DNA from: DAOMFB01 sp963721385
GTDB lineage: Bacteria > Acidobacteriota > Thermoanaerobaculia > UBA5066
DNA length: 64,000 bases
Assembly (NCBI GenBank): GCA_963721385.1
Contig: CAVRJB010000016.1
Coordinates: 1 to 64,000, forward strand
Direction of reading: 5' to 3'
Part shown: one piece after another, positions 8,045 through 16,441 of the stretch
How the letters are laid out: every line of letters starts with the position of its first letter
Numbering within the stretch: position 1 is the first letter of the stretch
The notes under the pieces: model-generated
The model's input: only the letters and a program-made list of their open reading frames with translations
What the model was told of the DNA's origin: nothing
Databases searched by the model: none
Program-made: the position numbers and the translations under genes

Positions 8045-11000
8045 ATGTTCCTCTCGAACCTCTCCATCAAGCGGCCGGTCTTCGCGACCGTCCTGATGCT
8101 CGCCCTCCTGACGCTGGGGCTCTTTTCCTACCGGCGGCTCGCGATCGACATGATGCCGGACGTCGAGCTCCCGATCCTGACCGTCACGACCGAGTACCCG
8201 GGAGCGTCGCCGGAGGCGGTCGAGCGCGAGGTGACGAAGCGGATCGAGGAAGCGGTGAACCCGATCTCGGGCGTCCGGCACGTCTACTCGACCTCGCGGG
8301 AGAGCCTCTCCTCCGTGATGGTCGAGTTCGAGCTCCACGTCCGGATCAACGACGCGTCGCAGGAGGTCCGGGCCAAGATCAACGCGATCCGCCGCGAGCT
8401 TCCGGAGCAGATCAAGGAGCCGGTCATCCAGAAGATGGACATCGGCGGGATGCCGGTCGTCGCGCTGGCTGTTCGCTCCGGGACGCTCTCGCCCCGCGAC
8501 CTGACCACGCTCGTCGACCGGAAGGTGAAGCGGCGGCTCGAGAACGTCTCGGGCGTCGGGAAGGTCCGCCTCGTCGGAGCCTCGAAACGCGAGGTCAACG
8601 TCCTCATCGATCCCGCGCGGATCGAGGCGATGGGGATGGGCGTCGACGAGGTGATCGCCGGCCTCTCGGCCGAGAACGTGAACACGCCTCTTGGCCGCCT
8701 GAACCGCCGGGGGAGCGAGATCCCGGTCCGGATCTCCGGCAAGCCGGCCCTCGTCCCCGGCTTCGAAACGATGGTCATCGGCAGCCGTGGCGGCCATCCC
8801 GTCACGCTGGGGGAGGTCGCGGAGGTCGTGGACGGCGTCGAGGAGGCGCGCTCCCTCGCCCTCGTGAACGGCGTCCCTGCCGTCGCCCTCGAGGTCCTGA
8901 AGCAGTCGAAGGCGAACACGGTCGGCGTCGTCGACGCCGTGAAGCGGGAGATCGACAAGCTCCGCCCGGAGCTCCCTCCCGGTACGGAGATCGACCTCGT
9001 CCGGGACGCGTCTGTCATGATCCGGGAGTCGGTCGAGGACGTCCGGAACACGCTCGTCGTCGGCGGCCTGCTGACGGTCCTGATCGTCTTCTGCTTCCTG
9101 AACTCCTGGCGGTCGACGGTCATCACGGGCCTCACCCTCCCGATCTCGGTCATCTCCTCGTTCATCGTCATGTACTTCCTCGGGATGACGTTGAACGTCA
9201 TGACGCTGATGGCGCTCTCCCTCGCCATCGGCCTCCTGATCGACGACGCCATCGTCGTCCGGGAGAACATCGTCCGGCACCTCGAGCATGGGGAGGACCA
9301 CATGTCGGCGGCGCGGAACGGGACGGCCGAGATCGGCCTCGCCGTCCTCGCCACCTCGCTGTCCGTCATGTCGGTCTTCATCCCCGTCGCCTTCATGAAG
9401 GGGATCGTCGGCCGTTTCTTCTTCCAGTTCGGGATCACGGTGGCGTTCGCGGTTCTCGTCTCGCTCTTCGTCTCCTTCACGCTCGACCCGATGCTGTCGT
9501 CCCGGTGGGTCGATCCGGACGTCGAACGGAAGGGAAAGCGGCACGCCGTGGCGCGCGTCCTCGACCGCTTCAACGCCTGGTTCGACCGATCGGCGGATCG
9601 CTACAAGTCGCTCGTCGGCTGGTCGCTCGACCACCGGAAGGCGGTGGCCGGGATCGCCACCCTCGCCTTCTTCCTCGGCCTCGGCCTCTTCGCGCTGCTC
9701 GAGGCCGAGTTCTTCCCGACGTTCGACCGGGGGGAGTTCCTCGTCCGGTTCCGGACGGCGCCGGACGCCTCGATCGAGGAGACGAAGGGGCGCCTCCGGG
9801 AGGTGCTCGGCGTCCTCGGCTCGGAGCCCGGGATCGAGCGGACCTACGCGGCCATCGCGGCGGGCGAGGCCGATACGGTCCGGAACGCCACGGTCTACGT
9901 GAAGTTGAAGGAGAAATCCGAGCGGAGCCGGAACCAGCACGCCCTGATGCGCGACGTCCGGGCGAAGCTGGAGGGGATCCCGGGCCTGATCCTCTCCGTC
10001 GAGGAAGACCCGGACAACATGCAGAAGCCGCTGATGGTGCTGGTCCGCGGCGAAGAGATCCCGAAGCTGAAGGAGTACGCGGCGGCGCTGAAGCGCGCGC
10101 TCTACGGGATCCGGGGGATCGTCGACCTCGAGGCGACGCTCGAACAGGACCTCCCCGAGTACCGCCTCGCGGTCGACCGGGAGCGGGCGCGCGACGCCGG
10201 CATCGGGACCGACGCGCTCGTCCGGACGGTCGGCGCGCTCGTCGGGGGGCAGATCGTCTCGACGTACGAGGACGAGACGGGCGAGGCGGTCAACGTCAGG
10301 GTCCGGCTGCCGGAGCGGCTCCGCGAGGACGTTCGCCAGGTGGGGACGCTCCGGATCGCCGTCCCGGGCGATGCCGGCGACTCCGGGGCCACGCTCGTTC
10401 CGATTGCGGACCTCGTGAGGGTCGAGCGGACGACGTCGCCCTCGGAAATCAGCCGGCAGGACCTCTCCCGGCAGGTCGTTCTCTCGGCAAACCTCGACCG
10501 GCTTCCGCTCGGAACCGCCGCCGACGCGTCGCTCAAGGCCGCCGCGAAGATCCCGATGTCGCCGGGCTACCGGGTCGTGATGTCCGGCGACACGGAGATC
10601 ATGGCCGAGTCGTTCGGCTACCTCGGCGAGGCGCTGATCCTCGCGATCGTCTTCGTCTACCTGATCCTCGCGGCGCAGTTCGAGTCGTTCGTCGACCCGC
10701 TCGCGATCATGCTGTCGCTCCCGCTCTCGATCGTCGGGATGGCCGGCATGCTCGTCCTGACGGGCGACACCGTGAGCATCATGTCGCTCATCGGCCTCAT
10801 CCTCCTGATGGGCCTCGTCACGAAGAACGCGATCCTCCTCGTCGACTACACGAAGGTCCTGAGGCGGCGGGGGATGGACCGGCGGACGGCGCTCGTGACG
10901 GCGGGGCGGACGCGGCTCCGCCCGATCATGATGACGACGCTCGCGATGATCTTCGGCATGCTGCCGCTCGCCCTCGCGATCGGGCAGGGAGCCGAGATGC

Positions 11001-12472
11001 GCGCTCCGATGGCCCGCGCCGTCATCGGCGGCCTCGTGACCTCGACGCTCCTGACGCTGATCGTCGTGCCGGTCGTCTACACGCTCCTCGACGACGCGGC
11101 GGAGCGGCTCCGCCGGCGCTGGGCGGGCGCGGACGCGCTGGCGGCCGACGCGGCCGAGGCGGCGGCCCACCCGGCCGTTCCACCTGCCGCCAAGGCTCTC
11201 GTTCTCCTCGCCCTTCTCTCGTCGGCTCCGCTTCTTCGCGCCGACGCGGCTCCGGTCCCGATCACGCTGGAGGAAGCGGTCCGCCTCGTCCAGGAGAAGA
11301 ACCGCGACATCCAGAAGGCGAAGGCGTACCGGGAGTGGGTCCGGGGCAAGTACGTCGAGGAGCGGGCGGCCGCCCTTCCGAAGCTGACGCTGCTCGGCGG
11401 CGGGGTCCGGTCGTGGGACGAGAGTTACCGGGCCATCTTCGGCGACTTCTACCCGCCGGGACAGAGCGTCGCGTCGGCCGACGTGAACCTCACCCAGGCG
11501 CTCTTCACCTGGGGGCAGACGGGCGCGGCGATCCGGGCGGCGAAGCGCGGGATGTCCGCCGCCGAGGACCAGCTGGAATCGATCCGGCAGGCCGCCGTGC
11601 GGGACGTCACGGCGGCGTTCTACGACGTCCTCCTCGCACGCCGGATCGAGGGAATCGCCCGGGAGAACCTGACCCAGCGCGAACGGTTCCTCGCCGAAGC
11701 CCGGAACCGGCAGCGGCTCGGGACCGCGACCGACTTCGACGTCCTGGCCGCCGAGGTCGCGGTCGAGAACGCCCGCCCGGCCGTCTTCCGGTCGGCCAAT
11801 TTCGTCCTGACGGCGCGGGAGCGGCTCCGGCTCGTCCTCGCCGACGACCGGCCGGCGCTGGACGCGGTCGGCACGCTGGAGGCGGACGTGGCCGACCCGC
11901 CGCCGTACGAGGAGGTACTCCGGACGGCGTTCGACCGGCGGCCCGACCTGATGGCCCTCCGCCACCGCGTCGGCGTCTATGTCGAGTTCGTGAAGATCCA
12001 GGGCGCCGGCGACAAGCCGCGCCTCGACTTCCGCGCGGGCGCGGGCTGGAAGTGGCTCGACGCGAGCGGGCTCGCATCCGACGGCAAGACCTGGAACGCG
12101 GGGCTCTTCCTGTCGTTCCCTTTCTTCGACGGCCTCGCGACCCAGGGCAAGGTGATCGAGGCGAAGAGTGACCTCTCGACGGCGCAGATCGACCTCGCGA
12201 AGGCGGAGGACGGCGTCCGCCTCGAGGTCCGGACGGCGGTCGACGCGGTCCAGGAGAGCTCCCTGATCGTCCGGGCGCTCACAGGGACGGTCTCCCAGGC
12301 GCGGCGACTCCTGCAGATGGCGGAGAAGGGGTTCGAGTACGGCGTCAAAACGCGCCTCGAGGTGGACGACGCCCAGCTCTCGGTCGTCCAGGCCGAAGGG
12401 AACCTCGCGACCGCCCGGCGCGACTACCTCGTGGCCCGGGTGACGCTCCGGTACGTCCAGGGCGCTCTCTGA
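8045..12472 (+). CDS. RND (HAE1-type) efflux pump fused to a TolC-family outer-membrane channel
   Basis: A single 1475-residue frame. Residues 1-~1025 form an AcrB/MexB-like proton-driven pump, with IDMMPDVELPILTV near the N-terminus and the TM4 proton relay GLLIDDAIVVREN (Asp400/Asp401). The TM10 lysine lies in TKNAILLVDYTK (Lys927), and the usual last helix runs VVYTLLDDAAERL. After a ~25-residue Ala-rich linker comes a signal-peptide-like segment (ALVLLALLSSAPLLRADA, ~1050-1067). A complete TolC family protein follows from ~1070 (ITLEEAVRLVQEKNRDI; LTQALFTWGQTGAAI; FFDGLATQGKV). No ATG, GTG or TTG occurs in any frame around the junction, so a separate tolC start is unlikely. Signal peptidase could release the channel after export, which is inference. 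Confidence 0.9.
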   Translation: MFLSNLSIKRPVFATVLMLALLTLGLFSYRRLAIDMMPDVELPILTVTTEYPGASPEAVEREVTKRIEEAVNPISGVRHVYSTSRESLSSVMVEFELHVRINDASQEVRAKINAIRRELPEQIKEPVIQKMDIGGMPVVALAVRSGTLSPRDLTTLVDRKVKRRLENVSGVGKVRLVGASKREVNVLIDPARIEAMGMGVDEVIAGLSAENVNTPLGRLNRRGSEIPVRISGKPALVPGFETMVIGSRGGHPVTLGEVAEVVDGVEEARSLALVNGVPAVALEVLKQSKANTVGVVDAVKREIDKLRPELPPGTEIDLVRDASVMIRESVEDVRNTLVVGGLLTVLIVFCFLNSWRSTVITGLTLPISVISSFIVMYFLGMTLNVMTLMALSLAIGLLIDDAIVVRENIVRHLEHGEDHMSAARNGTAEIGLAVLATSLSVMSVFIPVAFMKGIVGRFFFQFGITVAFAVLVSLFVSFTLDPMLSSRWVDPDVERKGKRHAVARVLDRFNAWFDRSADRYKSLVGWSLDHRKAVAGIATLAFFLGLGLFALLEAEFFPTFDRGEFLVRFRTAPDASIEETKGRLREVLGVLGSEPGIERTYAAIAAGEADTVRNATVYVKLKEKSERSRNQHALMRDVRAKLEGIPGLILSVEEDPDNMQKPLMVLVRGEEIPKLKEYAAALKRALYGIRGIVDLEATLEQDLPEYRLAVDRERARDAGIGTDALVRTVGALVGGQIVSTYEDETGEAVNVRVRLPERLREDVRQVGTLRIAVPGDAGDSGATLVPIADLVRVERTTSPSEISRQDLSRQVVLSANLDRLPLGTAADASLKAAAKIPMSPGYRVVMSGDTEIMAESFGYLGEALILAIVFVYLILAAQFESFVDPLAIMLSLPLSIVGMAGMLVLTGDTVSIMSLIGLILLMGLVTKNAILLVDYTKVLRRRGMDRRTALVTAGRTRLRPIMMTTLAMIFGMLPLALAIGQGAEMRAPMARAVIGGLVTSTLLTLIVVPVVYTLLDDAAERLRRRWAGADALAADAAEAAAHPAVPPAAKALVLLALLSSAPLLRADAAPVPITLEEAVRLVQEKNRDIQKAKAYREWVRGKYVEERAAALPKLTLLGGGVRSWDESYRAIFGDFYPPGQSVASADVNLTQALFTWGQTGAAIRAAKRGMSAAEDQLESIRQAAVRDVTAAFYDVLLARRIEGIARENLTQRERFLAEARNRQRLGTATDFDVLAAEVAVENARPAVFRSANFVLTARERLRLVLADDRPALDAVGTLEADVADPPPYEEVLRTAFDRRPDLMALRHRVGVYVEFVKIQGAGDKPRLDFRAGAGWKWLDASGLASDGKTWNAGLFLSFPFFDGLATQGKVIEAKSDLSTAQIDLAKAEDGVRLEVRTAVDAVQESSLIVRALTGTVSQARRLLQMAEKGFEYGVKTRLEVDDAQLSVVQAEGNLATARRDYLVARVTLRYVQGAL

Positions 12473-12492
12473 GCTTCCGGGCCGCGGTGCGC

Positions 12493-12498
12493 TAATTT
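12493..12498 (+). promoter_or_regulatory. -10-like TAATTT before the two-repeat secreted protein
   Basis: TAATTT ends six bases before the ATG at 12505. The intervening AGAGGG could also serve as a weak ribosome-binding site. Confidence 0.4.
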
Positions 12499-12504
12499 AG
12501 AGGG

Positions 12505-13770
12505 ATGAGACTCCTCCCCCTGCTCGTCGTCTTCGCGGCTCCTTCCCTCTTCGCGGCCCCGGCGCCGTCCGACGGCGCGTGGTGGCGAGGCACCGACGCC
12601 GACGGCGCGGCGATCGTCGTCTACCCGCTTCAGGTCGACGGCTGGGGGGGCGACCAGCTTCGGGCGCGCGCCGCGGTGGCCGTGAAGCCGAAGGGGAGCG
12701 AACCCGCGTCCTGGGGCGTCGTCTGGCTCCGGGCGGAAACGAGCGTCGAGGCGGCGACCGGGCGCGTGGCGCTCACGGGAATCGAGGTCGTGAAGGGAAG
12801 CTTTCCGTCGGCCCGGGACGGAGGGACGGCGCTCACCGGATCGATCCGGCAGAGCCTGCCGGCGACGGGAGCTCTCTCCCTTGCGAGTCTCGAGGCGAGT
12901 CCCGCCGTCGAGGCGATGCGCCGGCCGGCGGCGCCCGTCCGACCGAAGGTCGTCCCGCCGCGGATCGTCTTCGTCTCCGGGCCGGCACTCGTCGTACGGA
13001 TCGACGGCGACCCGGTCATCAAGCCGATCGAGGGGACGAACTTCCTCCGCGTCGTGAACACGCGCACGCTTCTCTTCCAGGACAAGTACAGCAGCCGCTT
13101 CTACCTTCCCGTCGCCGACGGCTGGCTCATGGGGCCCGGCCTTAACGCGACCTGGACGGTCCCCGCGAAGCGGCCCTCCGGCCTCGAAGACCTCCGGAAA
13201 ACGATCGCCGTAGCCAGGGGCGCGGGCGACGCCGACGAGGCGGGCGACGCCGGCAGGTTCCACGTGGGGGCGGGCAAGGCCCCGACGGTCGTCGTCTTCA
13301 CCGGGTCGGCCGAGCTCGTGAGGACGGCGGGGAAGCCGGAGCTTTCGCCGATCCCCGGCACCCGCCTCGAGTACGTCCGGAACACGAAGAGCGACGTCCT
13401 CTTCGACGCGGCCTCGCGGCACTGGTTCGTCCTTTCTTCGGGGAGCTGGTTCCGGGCGCGCGAGCCCCGCGGGCCGTGGGAGTTCGTCGGCGAGACGGAG
13501 CTCCCGCGAGACTTCGCCCGGATTCCGAAGGCGCATCCGAAGGCGTCCGTCCTCTCGCACGTCGCGGGAGCGCCCGAGCCGGCGCTCGTGCGGAAGGGGT
13601 CCCGACCCGGCGACGTCTACGCCGGGCCTGACGGAAACGTCTACCGCGTCCGGACGGGCGGAGGGTGGGAGAAGACGAACGGCACGGACTGGTATCCGGT
13701 CCAGACGAGCTCCCCGTACGAGAAAGAGCTGGTCCGTCGCCTCGAGCGCGAGGAGGCCGCGAGACGGTAG
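12505..13770 (+). CDS. Secreted protein of unknown function with two internal repeats
   Basis: A 421-residue protein with a short signal peptide (LLPLLVVFAAPSLFAAPA). I do not assign a function. Two related ~65-residue units are visible, near residues 152-220 and 261-330. Each starts with a strand like RIVFVSGPALVV or TVVVFTGSAELV, then has a Gly-Thr turn (GTNFLRVVNT or GTRLEYVRNT). An aromatic strand follows (RFYLPVADGWLM or HWFVLSSGSWFRA). The second is followed by GPWEFVGETELPRDFARIP and a Gly/Tyr-rich C-terminus. Similar proteins are sometimes labelled carbohydrate-binding, but I see no direct evidence for binding. It stands alone downstream of the efflux operon. Confidence 0.75.
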   Translation: MRLLPLLVVFAAPSLFAAPAPSDGAWWRGTDADGAAIVVYPLQVDGWGGDQLRARAAVAVKPKGSEPASWGVVWLRAETSVEAATGRVALTGIEVVKGSFPSARDGGTALTGSIRQSLPATGALSLASLEASPAVEAMRRPAAPVRPKVVPPRIVFVSGPALVVRIDGDPVIKPIEGTNFLRVVNTRTLLFQDKYSSRFYLPVADGWLMGPGLNATWTVPAKRPSGLEDLRKTIAVARGAGDADEAGDAGRFHVGAGKAPTVVVFTGSAELVRTAGKPELSPIPGTRLEYVRNTKSDVLFDAASRHWFVLSSGSWFRAREPRGPWEFVGETELPRDFARIPKAHPKASVLSHVAGAPEPALVRKGSRPGDVYAGPDGNVYRVRTGGGWEKTNGTDWYPVQTSSPYEKELVRRLEREEAARR

Positions 13771-13773
13771 ACT
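13768..13773 (+). promoter_or_regulatory. -10-like TAGACT before the DnaB-like gene
   Basis: TAGACT, overlapping the TAG stop of the preceding gene, ends 14 bases before the ATG at 13788. No clear Shine-Dalgarno sequence follows. Confidence 0.4.
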
Positions 13774-13787
13774 CTTGCGGATCGCCG

Positions 13788-15191
13788 ATGAGCACCGCGG
13801 ACCGCTTCAACGCCGAGAGAATCCGGAGGACCGTCGGGCTCGAGGAGTTCGCGCAGGTCCTCGAGGCGCTCGGCGCCTCCGTGGACCGGACGACGAGGCG
13901 GTCCTCCTGCCCGGTCCACAAGGGGACGGGAAAGGAAGCCGTCCATTACGAGGAACGCGACGGCCTCGTCCAATACAGGTGCGTCACGGGTTGCGGAGGC
14001 GCGAGCGGCGACGTCCTGGCGGTCGTCCAGCGCTCTCTCGGCGTGACGCTGCCGCTTGCCGCGTCGTGGCTGAAGGACGTCTGCGGCCTGCCGCGTGAGC
14101 GGCGCCGGACGAACCGAAGGGCCGCGGCGGCGGCAGCCGCCGCCCCGGTCGCACCACTCGCCGCCCTGTCGACGGCAGCCGCACCGGCCCCTGTCGCTTC
14201 GGCCCCGGGACCCCTTCCGAACGGCGTCGGCGCCGAAGCGCCCGTCCCGCCGCGGAACGGGGCGATCGAATGGGACATCGCGCTTTCCGAATGGCGGAGC
14301 GGCTTCGAGAGGAAGCCGGTGGCGACCGGGCTGAAGGGGGTGGACGAGCTCCTCGGCGGCGGGCTTCGCGACCGGCGGCTCTACGTCCTCGCCGGGCTCG
14401 CCGGCGGGGGAAAGAGCGCCCTGGCGCTCCGGATCGCCCATGCGGCCGCGGCGGCGGGCGTCCCCGTGATCTACCTCTCGTACGAGATGGAGGAGATCGA
14501 GGCCCGGGCGCGGCTCGTCGCCGCGGCCATGAAGTCGCCGTTCGGGCAGCTTCTGGCGCCGGACGCGCTGCTGCAGGTGGAGCGGGAGCAGGTCGGGATT
14601 GCCTGGAGGAAGTACGCGGAGTCCGGGCCCGGGACGCGGATCTTCCTGAGCGTCTCCGGGGCGGACGACGGGGGCGCCGGCGGGCCGCGGACGGCGACGA
14701 TGGAGTGGCTGAAGAACGAGACCGCCCGCGTGTCGCGCGACTTCGGACAACCGCCGCTCGTCGTCGTCGACGACCTGCAGGCGGCGGCGGCGTTCTCGGA
14801 GGAGTTCGAGGGAGACCCGTCGAGCTTCTTCTTCGCCGTCGGGCTGACGGCGCTCTCGCTTCGTGTGATCGCCCGGACGGCCGGGTCGCCGGTCCTCGCC
14901 CTGTCGTCGGTGCGGCGTTCGGCCGTGCCGCGCCCGGGAGGGGAGTACCGCTTTCCCGAGCTCGGGGATCTCGAGGAGTCGGGGCGGATCGAGTCGAACG
15001 CCGACGCGGTCCTCGCGCTCTGGCCCGAGAGGGCGGACTGGGAGGCCCACGAGGGTCGCGGAGAGCCGCGCGACTCGACCGCCCGCCGGACGATGTTTCT
15101 CCGCGCCCTGAAGGGACGGCAGACCGGGACCGGCGCCGTCGCCCTCCTCTGGTATCCGGTCCTCGGGACGTTCGAGGAATCGCGCGGCTGA
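13788..15191 (+). CDS. Zinc-finger / DnaB-like RecA-fold ATPase
   Basis: A 467-residue protein with two parts. Residues ~38-85 resemble the CHC2 zinc finger of DnaG primases: Cys41 and His44 in SSCPVHKG, and Cys65 and Cys69 in YRCVTGCGGASGDVLAVV. After an Ala/Pro-rich linker (about 105-160) comes a replicative-helicase-like ATPase domain. It has GLKGVDELLGGGL, Walker A GLAGGGKSAL, Walker B LVVVDDLQ, and a C-terminal FLRALKGRQTGTGAVALLW like the last DnaB motif. No TOPRIM catalytic domain is present, so it is not a primase. Zinc finger plus DnaB-type motor recalls phage primase-helicases, yet the gene sits alone in chromosomal context. A role in DNA or RNA unwinding is inference. Confidence 0.75.
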   Translation: MSTADRFNAERIRRTVGLEEFAQVLEALGASVDRTTRRSSCPVHKGTGKEAVHYEERDGLVQYRCVTGCGGASGDVLAVVQRSLGVTLPLAASWLKDVCGLPRERRRTNRRAAAAAAAAPVAPLAALSTAAAPAPVASAPGPLPNGVGAEAPVPPRNGAIEWDIALSEWRSGFERKPVATGLKGVDELLGGGLRDRRLYVLAGLAGGGKSALALRIAHAAAAAGVPVIYLSYEMEEIEARARLVAAAMKSPFGQLLAPDALLQVEREQVGIAWRKYAESGPGTRIFLSVSGADDGGAGGPRTATMEWLKNETARVSRDFGQPPLVVVDDLQAAAAFSEEFEGDPSSFFFAVGLTALSLRVIARTAGSPVLALSSVRRSAVPRPGGEYRFPELGDLEESGRIESNADAVLALWPERADWEAHEGRGEPRDSTARRTMFLRALKGRQTGTGAVALLWYPVLGTFEESRG

Positions 15192-15221
15192 CGCGCCCGA
15201 ATCGGGCACCCTCCGCTCCCG

Positions 15222-15227
15222 TATCAT
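15222..15227 (+). promoter_or_regulatory. -10-like TATCAT of the PTPS-surE-pcm operon
   Basis: TATCAT ends nine bases before the ATG at 15237. The spacer CGGTCCCCC cannot pair with 16S rRNA, which fits a leaderless transcript. Confidence 0.5.
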
Positions 15228-15236
15228 CGGTCCCCC

Positions 15237-15662
15237 ATGGCTGACCCCGTCGTCCGGATCACCACCCGTTCGCACTTCAGCTCGGCCCACCGCCTCCATA
15301 ACGACGCCCGCGACCCCGAGTGGAACCGCGACGTCTTCGGCAAGTGCAACAACCCGTATGCGCACGGGCACACCTACGAGCTGGAGGTCACCGTCGAGGG
15401 GCCGGTGGACGCCGGGACGGGCTGGATCCTCGACTTCGGCGACCTGAAGCGAATCGTCGCGGAGAGGGTCGTGAAGAAGTGCGACCTGAAAAACCTGAAC
15501 AGCGACGTGCCGTTTCTTCGCGGCGTGAACCCGACGGCCGAGAACATCGCCGTGAAGATCTGGGACGAGCTCGAGGGGGACGTCGCGCCGGCACGCCTCG
15601 TCCGCGTCGTCCTCCACGAGACCGAGCGCAACAAGGTCGTCTATACGGGTCCCGCGGCGTGA
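15237..15662 (+). CDS. 6-pyruvoyl/6-carboxy-tetrahydropterin synthase family protein (PTPS/QueD)
   Basis: A 141-residue zinc enzyme of the tunnelling fold, acting on dihydroneopterin triphosphate. The zinc ligands are His18 (HFSSAHRL) and the HGH pair at 43-45, with catalytic Cys37 in GKCNNPYAHGHTYELEV. Glu in LHETERNKVVYTG completes the pterin-binding set. Spacing from Cys to HGH is five residues, as in eukaryote-like PTPS-II, and not the three typical of QueD. Tetrahydrobiopterin-type pterin synthesis is therefore a real alternative to queuosine synthesis. It is the first gene of an operon and overlaps surE by four bases (GTGA). Confidence 0.9.
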   Translation: MADPVVRITTRSHFSSAHRLHNDARDPEWNRDVFGKCNNPYAHGHTYELEVTVEGPVDAGTGWILDFGDLKRIVAERVVKKCDLKNLNSDVPFLRGVNPTAENIAVKIWDELEGDVAPARLVRVVLHETERNKVVYTGPAA

Positions 15663-16432
15663 GGGCGCTCATTTCGAACGACGACGGTGTTTTCAGCCCC
15701 GGCATCGCTGCGCTCGAGCGCGCGGTCGTCGCCGCCGGCTTCGAGACGTACGTCGTGGCCCCGGACCGCGAGCAGAGCGCGTCGTCGCATGCTCTGACGA
15801 TGCACCGTCCGCTCCGGGCCCGGCAGATCGGCGAGAGGAAGTGGGCCGTGGACGGGACGCCGACGGATTGCGTCAACCTCGCCCTCTGCAGCCTTCTGAA
15901 GCCGAACCCGCCGGACTGGGTCTTCTCCGGGATCAACTCCGGCCCGAACCTCGGCGACGACGTGACGTACTCCGGCACCGTCGCCTGCGCGATGGAAGGG
16001 ACGCTCCTCGGCGTGAAGTCGATCGCCTTCTCGCTCGACACGTGGCACGACGACGCGAAGGGGCTTCCCGACTTCGACGGGGCCGAGAAAGCCGCGGCGG
16101 CCGTGATTCGCTTCGCCGTCGAGAACCCGCCGGCCGGGGAGACGCTCTGGAACGTCAACATCCCGCCTGGCGAGCCGAAGGGCTTCCGTCTGACGCGGAT
16201 GGGGCGGAGGCGCTACGGCGAGAACATCGTCGAGAAGATCGACCCCCGCGGGAAGCCGTACTACTGGATCGGGGGCGCGCACATCGACGTGCACTCCGAC
16301 GGCGCCGACCTGACGGCGGTGGCCGAGGGTTTCGTCTCGATCACGCCGCTTCACCTCGACATGACGGACTACGAGGCGCTCGCCGGTCTGGAACGGCTGC
16401 GCGGGCGCCTGAATGACAAATCCGCGGGCTAG
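15659..16432 (+). CDS. surE: 5'-nucleotidase / 3'-nucleotidase SurE
   Basis: A 257-residue metal-dependent nucleoside monophosphatase, of the usual length. The N-terminal metal site is VRALISNDDGVFSPGI (Asn7, Asp8, Asp9), followed by VVAPDREQSASSHALT. The active-site block VFSGINSGPNLGDD then YSGTVACAMEG is intact. The GTG start overlaps the preceding TGA, which indicates translational coupling. The next gene is pcm, reproducing the classical surE-pcm stationary-phase survival and protein-repair pair. The TAG stop of surE forms part of a -10-like box for pcm. Confidence 0.96.
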   Translation: MRALISNDDGVFSPGIAALERAVVAAGFETYVVAPDREQSASSHALTMHRPLRARQIGERKWAVDGTPTDCVNLALCSLLKPNPPDWVFSGINSGPNLGDDVTYSGTVACAMEGTLLGVKSIAFSLDTWHDDAKGLPDFDGAEKAAAAVIRFAVENPPAGETLWNVNIPPGEPKGFRLTRMGRRRYGENIVEKIDPRGKPYYWIGGAHIDVHSDGADLTAVAEGFVSITPLHLDMTDYEALAGLERLRGRLNDKSAG

Positions 16433-16435
16433 AAT
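16430..16435 (+). promoter_or_regulatory. Internal -10-like TAGAAT for pcm, overlapping the surE stop
   Basis: TAGAAT uses the TAG stop codon of surE as its first three bases and ends six bases before the GTG of pcm. The spacing equals that of the other leaderless starts, suggesting an extra promoter for pcm. Confidence 0.45.
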
Positions 16436-16441
16436 CGTTCC

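Noticed and set aside
6824..11965. A 1713-residue antisense frame across the efflux operon
   Set aside because: It is made almost only of Arg, Asp, Glu, Leu and Val, the mirror image of high-GC coding sequence, and the opposite strand has clear MFP/RND/TolC motifs.
7837..12171. A 1444-residue same-strand frame overlapping the pump
   Set aside because: It is an Arg/Gly/Pro-rich shadow frame with no domain motif, covering the recognisable pump gene.
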